Shown piece by piece: positions 28,939 through 37,987 of a stretch of 64,000 nucleotides of DNA. The notes beneath the pieces were generated by a model, which worked only from the letters and a program-made list of their open reading frames with translations, was not told where the DNA came from and ran no database searches. Origin of the DNA: an uncultured Lacinutrix sp. (GTDB taxonomy: Bacteria; Bacteroidota; Bacteroidia; Flavobacteriales; Flavobacteriaceae); the NCBI RefSeq assembly GCF_947500605.1, contig NZ_CANMSJ010000011.1, forward strand, positions 60,527 through 124,526. The letters run 5' to 3'. The translations under genes were made by a program, and so were the position numbers. Positions within the stretch are counted from its first letter, which is position 1. Each line of letters starts with the position of its first letter.

Positions 28939-29121
28939 ATGTTCGAGCATTTTTTTCAATGTCCTTATTGCTGGGAAACAATATCAATGTTGTTAGATAG
29001 TAGTGTTACAAAACAGACTTATGTAGAGGATTGTGAGGTCTGTTGCAACCCAATTCAACTTTCTCCAATTTTTTTTGACTCGGAACTCACTGGTTTTGAA
29101 GCTTTAAATATAGAACAGTAA
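28939..29121 (+). CDS. CPXCG-motif small cysteine-rich protein
   Basis: The 60-residue protein carries CPYCWETI near the N-terminus and CEVCCNPI 27 residues later, the four-cysteine pattern of the CPXCG family, probably a zinc ribbon. The second half is acidic and ends FDSELTGFEALNIEQ. It lies between a terminator and the tRNA promoter, so it seems to be transcribed alone. Function unknown. Confidence 0.85.
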   Translation: MFEHFFQCPYCWETISMLLDSSVTKQTYVEDCEVCCNPIQLSPIFFDSELTGFEALNIEQ

Positions 29122-29139
29122 TTTTTTTTAAATAAATGC

Positions 29140-29169
29140 TTGTTTTATCTAAAAAGGATTGTATATTTG
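29140..29169 (+). promoter_or_regulatory. Promoter of the initiator tRNA gene
   Basis: TTG (29140-29142) is followed after exactly 19 bases by TATATTTG (29162-29169), a near-ideal Bacteroidetes promoter. The primary transcript would have a leader of about 65 nt before the tRNA. Confidence 0.75.
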
Positions 29170-29241
29170 CAGTCCGAAACAGCTAGGTCGCCATTATGAA
29201 GCGAAAGTTTAAAGCTAAGTTAGTCGTTTCAAATTTAAAAT

Positions 29242-29314
<73 letters not shown>

Positions 29315-29320
29315 CTAAGC

Positions 29321-29349
29321 AAAGCTTCACAGAAATGTGAAGCTTTTTT
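29321..29349 (+). terminator. Intrinsic terminator of the tRNA gene
   Basis: AAAGCTTCACA (29321-29331) pairs perfectly with TGTGAAGCTTT (29336-29346) around a GAAA loop, then T residues. Confidence 0.93.
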
Positions 29350-29615
29350 GTTTTCCATAGATAAGCTTCAGAATAAAATTAGTTTCCAATATTTAATTTT
29401 TCTTTTAAACAAATCTGTTATTCTGATAATAATTTTCTTTTTTTTCGTTTCATTATAATTACTTCAATAACACCTTTCTCTATAATGTTTTTAAACCAAT
29501 AATGAATGTTCTTTACTTTTGTTTCATAATTTGATTGTTTAGTTATTATATTTATAATCAAAATCTTTTAAAGATTTGAAGAAAGAATAGCTAATACTAA
29601 AGAACCTAACTAATC
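29350..29615. other. AT-rich spacer between tRNA and sugar transporter genes
   Basis: I see no gene, no strong hairpin and no full promoter match. TATATTTA at 29547-29554 is a weak -7 candidate for the transporter gene. Confidence 0.5.
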
Positions 29616-30950
29616 ATGTCTAACACAATAGAAGAAAATACACAACAAGCAAAAAACAGCACATTAATTCCTATTCTTATTATTGCTGGCTTGTTTTTTA
29701 TATTTGGTTTTGTAACCTGGATTAATGGAGCATTAATTCCTTTTATGAAAACCATTAACGAACTTACAGATGCACAATCTTATTTAGTAGCATCGGCATC
29801 TTATATTTCGTTTGTTGTTATGGCTTTGCCAGCATCTTATATTATTAATAAAATAGGATTTAGAAAAGGAATGTCTTTAGGTTTAATAGTTATGGCAATT
29901 GGAGCTTTAATATTTATACCTGCTGCAGGAGCAAGAACATATTGGGTCTTTTTATTAGGTATTTTTATTCAAGGTGCAGGAATGACATTGTTGCAAACAG
30001 CTTCTAATCCATATATCACAATTTTAGGACCTATAGAGAGTGCCGCAAAACGTATTGCTATAATGGGGATTGCTAATAAAGTAGCAGGAGCTCTTGGATC
30101 GGTTATTTTTGGAGCAATTCTATTATCTGGTATAGATGGAATGAAAGATAAATTAAGCACCGTTAATATAGCTGAAAAAGAAAGTATATTAAACACTATG
30201 GCAGATAGTGTTGTAATGCCATACGTTATTATGGCTATTGTTTTATTTATATTGGGTATTTTAATAAGAAAAGCACCATTACCACATGTAGAAGCAGAGC
30301 CCATTGAAGAGTTGGTTCCTGGAGAGAAATCTAAAACTAGTATTTTTCAGTTCCCTCATTTATGGTTGGGCGTTCTAGCTTTGTTCTTATATGTTGGTGT
30401 AGAGGTGATAGCAGGAGATACAATTATATCTTACGGTATAGCTTTAGATATTCCTGTTGAAAAGGCAAAATTTTTCACACTATTTACTTTAATGGCAATG
30501 GTAGCAACTTATGCTTTAGGTGTGTTTTTAATTCCTAAATATATAACTCAAGCATTAGCTTTAAAAGGGAGTGCTGTTTTGGGTATTGTGTTTTCGTTCT
30601 GTATTATATTTACTAGCGGATTTACATCAGTTCTTTTTGTAGCAGCATTAGGTATAGCAAACGCTTTAGTTTGGCCAGCAATTTGGCCTTTGGCATTAAC
30701 AGGATTAGGTAAGTTTACAAAAACGGCATCTGCATTATTAATTATGGCAATTTCTGGAGGAGCAATTCTTCCACCGCTTTATGGAGCTTTAGTAGATAGT
30801 AAAAAGGAAACACTTCTTGCAGATGGCGTTGAAGCATTACTAGCAATGGCAGAAGCCGCATCTTTTGGGTATTGGATTTTATTACCTTGTTATGTGATAA
30901 TTCTATACTATGCTTTTTATGGACATAAAGTAGGTTTAAAAAAGGACTAG
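29616..30950 (+). CDS. FucP-family sugar MFS transporter
   Basis: The 444-residue protein has twelve predicted membrane helices. It opens with the FucP/GluP-type signature FGFVTWINGALIPFMKTI and has SYISFVVMALPASYIINKIGFRKG, GAGMTLLQTASNPYITILG and IANALVWPAIWPLALTGLG. Family members import fucose, glucose, galactose or N-acetylglucosamine by proton symport. No sugar catabolic genes adjoin it, so the substrate stays open. The gene is monocistronic, with a shared terminator facing the DUF2911 gene. Confidence 0.92.
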   Translation: MSNTIEENTQQAKNSTLIPILIIAGLFFIFGFVTWINGALIPFMKTINELTDAQSYLVASASYISFVVMALPASYIINKIGFRKGMSLGLIVMAIGALIFIPAAGARTYWVFLLGIFIQGAGMTLLQTASNPYITILGPIESAAKRIAIMGIANKVAGALGSVIFGAILLSGIDGMKDKLSTVNIAEKESILNTMADSVVMPYVIMAIVLFILGILIRKAPLPHVEAEPIEELVPGEKSKTSIFQFPHLWLGVLALFLYVGVEVIAGDTIISYGIALDIPVEKAKFFTLFTLMAMVATYALGVFLIPKYITQALALKGSAVLGIVFSFCIIFTSGFTSVLFVAALGIANALVWPAIWPLALTGLGKFTKTASALLIMAISGGAILPPLYGALVDSKKETLLADGVEALLAMAEAASFGYWILLPCYVIILYYAFYGHKVGLKKD

Positions 30951-30983
30951 TTTAACACTTGTTTTAAAACTATATATTTATAA

Positions 30984-31014
30984 AAAAAAGCCTTACAATT
31001 AGTAAGGCTTTTTT
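30984..31014. terminator. Bidirectional terminator between convergent genes
   Basis: AAAAAAGCCTTAC (30984-30996) pairs perfectly with GTAAGGCTTTTTT (31002-31014); A-tract and T-tract on both sides serve both strands. Confidence 0.9.
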
Positions 31015-31033
31015 GTGTGAATAATTGTTGAAA

Positions 31034-31609
31034 TTATTTTAAAGTAATAGGGAACTCAGCAACTGTAGTGTCCCAACCTATTTTTAAATGTACTGTTTTT
31101 GCAGAAGCTTCGTATAAAGCAATAGAAAGGTTTTCAATCTCCTTGTTGCTTTTTGTTACTGGTACGCTTACACTTGCAATGTCTTTACTAGCATCGTAAC
31201 CGTAGTTTCCCCAACCATCTAGTACTGTATTTAATTTTAATGTCCATTCTGTAGCAGTAGGAATAATTATAATAGAGTAACGACCAGCTTTAATGTCTTT
31301 ACCTCCAAATACTACATCATTAACAAATAAAATTTCTGTAGATTCATTTGCTCCAACTCTCCATGCTTCACCAAATTTTAATAAACTACCAAAAACCTCT
31401 CTACCTTTTTTAGCAGGACGAGAGTAAGTAACTCTTATTTGAGGCGTAAGTGCTTTTTGTTTAGCTTCATCTTTTTCAAAAGTTCTATGTGGAGCACCAT
31501 CTGGGTAATAAGCACGATCCATTGTGCTTTTGTCCATTTTAGTAAATTTTTGAGCATTTACAGTAGTTCCTACTAATACTACAGCGATAATAAATAATAA
31601 TTTCTTCAT
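31034..31609 (-). CDS. DUF2911 family periplasmic protein
   Basis: The 191-residue protein has a signal peptide (FIIAVVLVGTTVNAQ). The DUF2911 core follows: IRVTYSRPAKKGREVFG, LLKFGEAWRVGANESTEI, then GKDIKAGRYSIIIIPTATEW. Function of the family is unknown. The start is one base from the stop of the upstream DUF6503-like lipoprotein gene, so the two are translated from one message. Confidence 0.88.
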   Translation of the reverse strand: MKKLLFIIAVVLVGTTVNAQKFTKMDKSTMDRAYYPDGAPHRTFEKDEAKQKALTPQIRVTYSRPAKKGREVFGSLLKFGEAWRVGANESTEILFVNDVVFGGKDIKAGRYSIIIIPTATEWTLKLNTVLDGWGNYGYDASKDIASVSVPVTKSNKEIENLSIALYEASAKTVHLKIGWDTTVAEFPITLK

Positions 31610-31610
31610 T

Positions 31611-32414
31611 TTAGTTTTTGTTTAAATTAATTATATTTTCAGTTTTTATTTTTGAAAGTTCTTTTAGTTTTTCAGTTTCATACAGCATTGGTAAATCTTT
31701 TAAAGGCGTACCAACATCAGCTTTATAATTTATGTAATCTTGAAAAGTTACACCATCTATTACTCTAACATTGTAAGCGCTTCTAAAGCGAACACCTCCT
31801 TTGTTTACTTGGTAATTGTAAGCTAAATAGTCAATTTTATTAGTATCTTTATTTATCCAGTAGTAATACTCGTCGTCATGGTCTTCACCACCTCCATCTT
31901 TATTAAAGGTAACTTCAATAACATGATAATCTTTGTTTTTAATAACGGTACTTTCAATGTGTTTAAAATTAACAGCCTTATCGTTTAGTTTATAAGGCAA
32001 GGTTGCAAAATAAATAACAGAGTTTATAGCGCCAGTTCCACTTACAATTTCTTTTTCAGAAAGTTTAACAGCTTCTCCATTTACAGTTCGTGAGAAATTG
32101 CCGTTTTTTAAAACATCAAGTGTAATAGTATTGTCTTTATTTGAGCTTTTTGTATACTCGTAATTATTACCATCATTTTTAAATTGATAAATATTACCTC
32201 TAAAACCGAAAGAATACTGAGCATTATTATAGAAATCGCCACCATGAGCTGCAATGGCATAATTTATTATTTTTTGAGACTTAGATAATTCAATTTTTTC
32301 AGAAGGTTTAATAGTCTCTTCTACTATAGTTTTTTCGGGAGTTTTATTGTTAGAATTACACGATAAAAGTGAAATAGTACAAAAAGAGATTAGAAGCGAT
32401 TTTAGTATGGTCAT
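31611..32414 (-). CDS. DUF6503-like lipoprotein
   Basis: The 267-residue protein has a lipoprotein signal peptide (LLISFCTISLLSC, Cys19) and a family start SQKIINYAIAAHGGDFYNNAQYSF typical of DUF6503, an outer-membrane lipoprotein-like beta fold. Later segments include HVIEVTFNKDGGGEDHDDEYYYWI. It is the first gene of a pair with the DUF2911 gene. Function unknown; a lipid or small-molecule carrier is possible by fold alone. Confidence 0.75.
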   Translation of the reverse strand: MTILKSLLISFCTISLLSCNSNNKTPEKTIVEETIKPSEKIELSKSQKIINYAIAAHGGDFYNNAQYSFGFRGNIYQFKNDGNNYEYTKSSNKDNTITLDVLKNGNFSRTVNGEAVKLSEKEIVSGTGAINSVIYFATLPYKLNDKAVNFKHIESTVIKNKDYHVIEVTFNKDGGGEDHDDEYYYWINKDTNKIDYLAYNYQVNKGGVRFRSAYNVRVIDGVTFQDYINYKADVGTPLKDLPMLYETEKLKELSKIKTENIINLNKN

Positions 32415-32696
32415 TGTATGTTTTTAGTATGAAACTTTATAAGTAGTCGTATTCAAAATTAAGAACTTTCATTTTATAAGTTATTAATGAAAAGTTAATT
32501 AAGTAGATAGTAAAGGTTAATATTAGATACAATATATTTAATTGATTTTGATACTGTTATTAAGAATGTAAAGCATACTTGATATTCTATTTCTATTAAG
32601 AGTGTTTTATGATTAAGTGTTTGAATTATAGTTTGTTGTATTTCTGATGAAATTAAAAAAGCTTATTTTTATAATTATTAATTCATTACAATAAAG

Positions 32697-33026
32697 ATGT
32701 ATACATATAAAGCAAAAATAATAGCAGTTTACGATGGTGATACTGTAACGGCAGTTGTAGATTTAGGGTTTCTTCATTCTCAAGAAATGAAATTAAGACT
32801 CTATGGTATAGATACACCAGAAATGAGAGGTCCAGAAAAAATAGAAGGTAAAAAAGTAAGAGATATAGTAAGAACTATGATTCTTGATAAAGAAGTAACT
32901 ATACGTTCTTATAAAGATAAACAAGGTAAGTATGGACGCTATTTAGCGAGTATAATTTTAGAAGATGGTTTAGATGTTAACCAATGGTTGGTGGATAATG
33001 GTCATGCAAAACCTTACTTATTGTAA
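32697..33026 (+). CDS. Small thermonuclease-family (SNase-like) protein
   Basis: The 109-residue protein is a bare staphylococcal-nuclease fold. It starts YKAKIIAVYDGDTVTAVVDLG, and shows the catalytic segment LRLYGIDTPE (Arg and Glu) and the second Arg in KYGRYLA. It ends VDNGHAKPYL. It is shorter than secreted thermonucleases and has no signal peptide, so it would act in the cytoplasm unless exported by another route. It is monocistronic, with a perfect terminator right after the stop. Confidence 0.88.
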   Translation: MYTYKAKIIAVYDGDTVTAVVDLGFLHSQEMKLRLYGIDTPEMRGPEKIEGKKVRDIVRTMILDKEVTIRSYKDKQGKYGRYLASIILEDGLDVNQWLVDNGHAKPYLL

Positions 33027-33029
33027 AAA

Positions 33030-33061
33030 AAAAAGCGACTCTTAATTAAGAGTCGCTTTTT
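33030..33061. terminator. Bidirectional terminator between convergent genes
   Basis: A 16-base arm (33030-33045) is followed directly by its perfect reverse complement (33046-33061), with A- and T-tracts at the ends. It serves both the nuclease gene and the DUF4136 gene. Confidence 0.92.
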
Positions 33062-33072
33062 CGTGTGTTTTA

Positions 33073-33618
33073 TTATTCTTGTCCTGGAGGATATTTTGTC
33101 ATAATCTCTGCGACAAACTCTTTAATTCTAGCTTCTCTTTTGTCAACATTAGATGTTGTACTTAAATAGCCAGAACCTTTACCTTGCCAAACAAGTTCTT
33201 TCTTTTTAGCATCTATTAAGTCTATATATAGACTTCCTTGTGTAGATGTACTAACGTTGTTATTAAAGTTGTTGTAAAATGGGCTCCATCCCCAACCATA
33301 ACCGTAAGCTCCGTAACCATTATTGTATACGTTTACTTCTTGTCTTTCTTTTGTGAAAATACTCACTAATAAATCTGGATTTTCAGACTTGGTAAAACCT
33401 TTAGCAATAAGTTCTGATTCTATAGCACGAAGAATTCTACGTTTATCTAAATCGCTAACCTCCGCCTTATCTATTCCTGTTTTAAAAAATGCAAAGGTTT
33501 TATAAGAATTAAAGTCGGCATTTTTATCGTAATCGGAAGCTACCCGAACCGAAGTACAAGAACTAGCAATAATAAGTAACGCTAGAAATGGTAATGTTTT
33601 TTTTATTAATTTTTTCAT
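33073..33618 (-). CDS. DUF4136 family lipoprotein
   Basis: The 181-residue protein has a lipobox (LLIIASSC, Cys21) and the DUF4136 start VRVASDYDKNADFNSYKTFAF, followed by RILRAIESELIAKGF and SGSLYIDLIDAKKKELVW-type segments. A Tyr/Asn/Gly-rich stretch (about residues 98-120) is probably a flexible loop. The family is of unknown function and is anchored in the envelope. It lies 19 bases after hutU and may be read with it. Confidence 0.88.
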   Translation of the reverse strand: MKKLIKKTLPFLALLIIASSCTSVRVASDYDKNADFNSYKTFAFFKTGIDKAEVSDLDKRRILRAIESELIAKGFTKSENPDLLVSIFTKERQEVNVYNNGYGAYGYGWGWSPFYNNFNNNVSTSTQGSLYIDLIDAKKKELVWQGKGSGYLSTTSNVDKREARIKEFVAEIMTKYPPGQE

Positions 33619-33637
33619 AGTAAAAAGATGTTAAAGG

Positions 33638-35638
33638 TTATAACGAGTCAATTATAGCATCGTCCACAACATTAGGCAATGTTACTTTTAGGTTAGGTTC
33701 AATTTCCATTGCGCGTTTTATTGCAAAAACGGCACCTTCGTTTCTTGCCCAACTTCTTCTAGAGATACCATTATTAACATCCCAGAATAGCATTGATTTT
33801 AAGCGTTTTGAGGCTTCTTTACTACCATCAAGAACCATACCAAATCCACCGTTTATAACTTCTCCCCAACCAACGCCACCACCATTGTGTATACTTACCC
33901 AAGTGGCACCACGAAAGCTATCTCCAATAACGTTATGTATCGCCATATCAGCTGTAAAGCGTGAGCCATCGTATATATTACTAGTTTCTCTGTAAGGAGA
34001 GTCTGTTCCAGAAACATCATGATGATCACGACCTAAAATAACAGTGTCAATCTCACCTTTTGCAATAGCTTGGTTAAAGGCTTCTGCTATTTTTGCTCTA
34101 CCTTCTGCATCTGCATAAAGTATTCTTGCTTGAGAGCCAACCACTAATTTGTTTTCTTGCGCACCTTTTATCCATTGAATATTATCAGCCATTTGTTGCT
34201 GAATTTCAATAGGTGAGTTCTTTTTCATTTCTTCTAAAACAGCACAAGCAATAGCATCCGTTTTTGCTAAGTCTTCTGGTTTCCCTGAAGCACAAACCCA
34301 ACGGAATGGTCCGAAACCATAATCAAAACACATTGGGCCCATGATATCTTGAACATAACTTGGGTACTTAAATTCTTTACCTATTGTAGGTGTTTTAGAC
34401 ATAACATCTGCTCCTGCACGAGAGGCTTCTAATAAGAATGCATTCCCATAATCGAAGAAATAGGTGCCTTTTGCTGTATGCTTATTAATTGCATCTGCAT
34501 GTTGGCAAAGCGTTTTTTTAACTTCTATTTTAAATTGCTCAGGATTATTAGCCATCATGTCGTTTGCTTCTTCAAAAGACATTCCTGTTGGGTAATAACC
34601 ACCAGCCCAAGGATTATGTAATGAGGTCTGGTCACTTCCTAAATCGATATGTACGTTTGCTTCGTCAAATTTCTCCCAAACGTCTACTATATTACCTAAA
34701 TACGCTATTGAAATGGTTTCTTTTTCAGCTTTAGCTTTATTTACACGAGCAACTAATGCATCTAAATCGGTGATTTTTTCATCTATCCAACCTTGATCTA
34801 ATCGTACTTGTGTAATTTTCGGGTTTACTTCTGCACAGACAGTTATACAACCAGCAATATTACCAGCTTTAGGCTGTGCGCCAGACATTCCGCCTAAACC
34901 AGAAGTAACAAAAAGATTGCCTTTAGGTGTTTTGTTTATTTTTCTAAAACCATTTAATACAGTAATTGTTGTGCCATGAACAATACCTTGAGGGCCAATG
35001 TACATATAACTACCAGCTGTCATTTGTCCATATTGTGTAACACCTAAAGCATTAAATTTTTCCCAATCGTCTGGTTGAGAATAATTAGGAATCATCATAC
35101 CATTGGTAACAACAACTCTTGGTGCTTCTTTGCTAGAAGGAAATAATCCCATTGGGTGACCAGAGTACATGGTGAGTGTTTGCTCATCATTCATTTCGGC
35201 TAAATACTTCATTGTTAATCTGTATTGTGCCCAATTAGAAAATACGCCTCCATTTCCGCCATAGGTAATAAGCTCGTGTGGGTGTTGCGCTACTGCATAA
35301 TCCAAATTGTTTTGAATCATTAACATAATGGCAGCAGCCTGTTTAGATTTTGCAGGGTACTCGCTTATTGGTCTAGCATACATTTTGTAATCTGGACGTA
35401 AGCGGTACATATAAATTCTACCATAAGTATCTAACTCGTTTTTAAACTCTAAAAGGAGTTCTTTATGGTCTTTTTTATCAAAATACCTTAATGCATTTCG
35501 TAAGGCTAGTTTTTCTTCTTCTTTAGATAGAATTGCTTTACGTTTTGGTGCGTGGTTTATAGTTGTATCGTAAGGTTTTGGAGCCGGTAACTGCTCTGGA
35601 ATACCTTCTAGAATTTGTGCTTTAAAAGTTGAACTCAT
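33638..35638 (-). CDS. hutU: Urocanate hydratase (long form)
   Basis: The 666-residue protein from MSSTFKAQ hydrates urocanate to imidazolonepropionate in histidine breakdown. NAD+-binding and active-site blocks are clear: THGGNGG-like ITYGGNGGVFSNWAQYRL, GQMTAGSYMYIGPQGI, SGLGGMSGAQPKAG, and PMCFDYGFGPFRWVCASG, which includes the family's key cysteine. It is about 110 residues longer than the Pseudomonas enzyme, with the extra length mainly at the N-terminus, as in Bacteroidetes. No other hut gene adjoins it. In this sequence the frame continues upstream without a stop through a DUF5522 domain, joined by a run of ten A residues (see next feature). Confidence 0.95.
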   Translation of the reverse strand: MSSTFKAQILEGIPEQLPAPKPYDTTINHAPKRKAILSKEEEKLALRNALRYFDKKDHKELLLEFKNELDTYGRIYMYRLRPDYKMYARPISEYPAKSKQAAAIMLMIQNNLDYAVAQHPHELITYGGNGGVFSNWAQYRLTMKYLAEMNDEQTLTMYSGHPMGLFPSSKEAPRVVVTNGMMIPNYSQPDDWEKFNALGVTQYGQMTAGSYMYIGPQGIVHGTTITVLNGFRKINKTPKGNLFVTSGLGGMSGAQPKAGNIAGCITVCAEVNPKITQVRLDQGWIDEKITDLDALVARVNKAKAEKETISIAYLGNIVDVWEKFDEANVHIDLGSDQTSLHNPWAGGYYPTGMSFEEANDMMANNPEQFKIEVKKTLCQHADAINKHTAKGTYFFDYGNAFLLEASRAGADVMSKTPTIGKEFKYPSYVQDIMGPMCFDYGFGPFRWVCASGKPEDLAKTDAIACAVLEEMKKNSPIEIQQQMADNIQWIKGAQENKLVVGSQARILYADAEGRAKIAEAFNQAIAKGEIDTVILGRDHHDVSGTDSPYRETSNIYDGSRFTADMAIHNVIGDSFRGATWVSIHNGGGVGWGEVINGGFGMVLDGSKEASKRLKSMLFWDVNNGISRRSWARNEGAVFAIKRAMEIEPNLKVTLPNVVDDAIIDSL

Positions 35639-35815
35639 TGCCGTTAATTCTTTTTTTTTTATTGAATTAGTATTTTTATCGAATCCGTAAGGGCAATGTC
35701 TGCAACCACTTTCGCAGCAATAACCTCTTTTATTGTGGTATTGCTCGGTGAAGCATCTGTAGCCTTCAGGCGTTAAATAATAGTCGCCTTCTTCTAATTG
35801 AATGTGTTTTTTCAT
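35639..35815 (-). CDS. DUF5522 domain, read in frame into urocanate hydratase
   Basis: From the ATG at 35815, residues 1-46 match the DUF5522 type: LEEGDYYLTPEGYRCFTEQYH, then the cysteine cluster CCESGCRHCPYGF, probably metal-binding. In related genomes such proteins are usually separate and about 50-70 residues long. Here the frame runs on for 13 more codons into the hutU ATG at 35638. The junction is a run of exactly ten A (35651-35660, minus strand). One A fewer gives AAT TAA at once, and one more gives a TAA just inside hutU, so the fusion depends on tract length. A sequencing error, slippage or a real fusion are all possible. Confidence 0.7.
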
Positions 35816-35935
35816 AAGTATATTACAAATATAATGTAAATTAGAACAAAGTTTCCTTGGTATAAAATCAAGGTTGCTAATAAACTTTTATTCTTAAGAG
35901 ATTGAGAATGGAGTGATTTTTGAAACCAATATTTT

Positions 35936-36274
35936 GTGATTTTAATTTCTAAATATATAGTGCCTAAAGGTTATACAGGAATAACTATTTTTCCTTTTGT
36001 TTTTTTGAAGCGTAAATCGTTAAAAGCAGATGCTGTTTTAATTAACCATGAGAAAATACATTTAAAACAACAGCTCGAATTATTAATCATTCCATTTTAT
36101 CTTTTTTATGGTTTAGAATTTATGGTAAGATTAATACAATATAAAAACTGGCATACTGCTTATGTTAATATTTCTTTTGAAAGAGAAGCTTATTGTAATC
36201 AAACAAATTTCACCTATTTAAAAAAGCGTAAACTTTGGAGCTTTTTAAAGTATCTTAGCAGTCATGATTTTTAA
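35936..36274 (+). CDS. Small protein with HExxH motif
   Basis: The 112-residue frame starts at GTG (the only start codon after the in-frame stop at 35921). Its centre reads VLINHEKIHLKQQLELLIIPFYLFYGLEF: an HExxH zinc-site motif followed by a hydrophobic helix. The C-terminal part has AYVNISFEREAYCNQ, and the Glu there could be the third ligand of a gluzincin-like site. The whole resembles a minimal membrane-associated metallopeptidase core. It overlaps the start of the PLP-enzyme gene by 11 bases, so the two are coupled. Activity is not shown. Confidence 0.7.
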   Translation: MILISKYIVPKGYTGITIFPFVFLKRKSLKADAVLINHEKIHLKQQLELLIIPFYLFYGLEFMVRLIQYKNWHTAYVNISFEREAYCNQTNFTYLKKRKLWSFLKYLSSHDF

Positions 36275-37175
36275 GTTAGAAAACAGTGAGAACTTGCGAG
36301 TAAGTTTACCAAGTAAAGTAGATGTAGAGCTTTTTATAAAACGAGAAGATGCTATACATCCTATTATATCGGGCAATAAATACAGAAAATTAAAATATAA
36401 TATTGAAGCTGCTAAAAAGGAAGACAAAAACACACTTTTAACCTTCGGCGGCGCTTTTTCAAACCACATAGCTGCAGTGGCAGAAGTTGGTAGTGTTTAT
36501 AATTTAAAGACTATTGGTATAATTAGAGGTGAAGAATTAGTGTCTAAAATTAATGACAATCCTACATTAAAACACGCTCAAGACTGCGGCATGCAGTTTA
36601 AGTTTATTAACAGAACAGATTTTAGAAATAAAGAAGACCTTAATTTTATTGAAAACTTAAAAAATGAATTTGGGGAGTTTTACAATATTCCCGAAGGAGG
36701 TACAAATAGTTTAGCGGTTAAAGGATGCGAAGAGATTTTAACAGAAGAAGATGCTAGTTTCGATTATATTTGTGCACCAGTTGGTACCGGCGGTACATTA
36801 GCAGGATTGATAAATTCTGTAAAAATGAATCAGCAAGTTTTGGGTTTTTCGGCATTAAAAGGAGACTTTTTACAAGAAGATATTAGTAAATTTGCAAAAC
36901 AAGACCGTTGGAAATTAATAACAGATTATCATTTTGGTGGTTATGCCAAAATAAATAATGAATTAATAACGTTTATTAACGCGTTTAAAGCGCTTAATAA
37001 TATTAGGCTAGATCCAATTTATACAGGGAAAATGTTATTTGGAATTCAAGACATGATTAGTAAGAACTATTTCCCTAAAGGCTCTAAAATATTAGTAATA
37101 CATACAGGAGGATTGCAAGGTATTGCTGGAATGAATAACAGATTAAAACAGAAAAATTTACCATTAATACAATAG
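36264..37175 (+). CDS. PLP-dependent ACC deaminase / D-cysteine desulfhydrase family enzyme
   Basis: The 303-residue fold-type II PLP enzyme has the cofactor lysine K39 in SGNKYRKLKYN, the substrate loop LLTFGGAFSNHIAAVA, and the phosphate-binding glycine loop APVGTGGTLAGL. The C-terminal segment is LVIHTGGLQGIAG. Members deaminate 1-aminocyclopropane-carboxylate or break down D-cysteine; the flavobacterial type is more often D-cysteine desulfhydrase-like, but specificity cannot be set from motifs. It overlaps the HExxH gene and is followed after 3 bases by the glucosaminidase gene, so they probably form an operon that continues to hemL. Confidence 0.88.
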   Translation: MIFKLENSENLRVSLPSKVDVELFIKREDAIHPIISGNKYRKLKYNIEAAKKEDKNTLLTFGGAFSNHIAAVAEVGSVYNLKTIGIIRGEELVSKINDNPTLKHAQDCGMQFKFINRTDFRNKEDLNFIENLKNEFGEFYNIPEGGTNSLAVKGCEEILTEEDASFDYICAPVGTGGTLAGLINSVKMNQQVLGFSALKGDFLQEDISKFAKQDRWKLITDYHFGGYAKINNELITFINAFKALNNIRLDPIYTGKMLFGIQDMISKNYFPKGSKILVIHTGGLQGIAGMNNRLKQKNLPLIQ

Positions 37176-37178
37176 TTA

Positions 37179-37982
37179 ATGAAAAGAATATTTACAACTT
37201 TATGCTTAATTGCTTTAGTTTCTAGTTGCGGATCAAGTAAAAAGGTTACAACTAAAAAATCTAAAAATAAAACACACCGTGTTGTTAAAACAAGAACTAA
37301 AAAGAAACCAGAGGCGGTAATACAACCAGAGGTTACTATTGTTGAAACATCAGAGAGTTATGCAACACCTACAGACGAGTATATTGCAATTTATAGTGAT
37401 ATCGCTCAAGACGAAATGCGTAACTACGGAGTACCAGCAAGTATTACATTAGCTCAAGGTATTTTAGAGTCTGGATCTGGAAAAGGACGTTTGTCTACCG
37501 AGGCCAATAACCATTTTGGTATTAAATGCCACACAGGTTGGACTGGTGGTAAAATATATCATGATGATGATGAAAGTCAAGAATGTTTCAGAAAATATAA
37601 AAATTCTAAATATTCGTTTAGAGATCATTCTTTGTTTTTAAAAGAACGTAAACGTTATGCTGGATTATTTGAACTTGGAAAAGGTGATTACGAAGCTTGG
37701 GCAAAAGGATTAAGAGCTGCAGGTTATGCAACAGATAGAAAATACCCTCAAAAATTAATAAGCCTTATAGAGCGTTACCAACTATATCGTTTCGATAACG
37801 ATGTTTTAGGTGTAGAGTCCAATGTAAACGATAAACATACTGTTGCTGCTGGAGATACTTTATTTGGTTTATCAAGAAAATATAATATTTCAGTAGCAGA
37901 ATTAAAAGCATTAAATAGTTTAGAAACTAACGACTTGTTTGTAGGACAAGTGTTATTTATTAAGCCCATTCCTAAAGATTAA
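37179..37982 (+). CDS. Lipoprotein glucosaminidase with LysM domain
   Basis: The 267-residue protein has a lipobox (LIALVSSC, Cys17), a basic linker, and a FlgJ/LytG-like N-acetylglucosaminidase domain (about residues 67-200). The catalytic Glu is E97 in [16 protein letters not shown], followed by [17 protein letters not shown] and [18 protein letters not shown] single LysM domain (about 218-263: [20 protein letters not shown]) binds peptidoglycan. It cuts glycan strands in the periplasm during wall remodelling. hemL starts 5 bases after its stop. Confidence 0.93.
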   Translation: MKRIFTTLCLIALVSSCGSSKKVTTKKSKNKTHRVVKTRTKKKPEAVIQPEVTIVETSESYATPTDEYIAIYSDIAQDEMRNYGVPASITLAQGILESGSGKGRLSTEANNHFGIKCHTGWTGGKIYHDDDESQECFRKYKNSKYSFRDHSLFLKERKRYAGLFELGKGDYEAWAKGLRAAGYATDRKYPQKLISLIERYQLYRFDNDVLGVESNVNDKHTVAAGDTLFGLSRKYNISVAELKALNSLETNDLFVGQVLFIKPIPKD

Positions 37983-37987
37983 TTACA

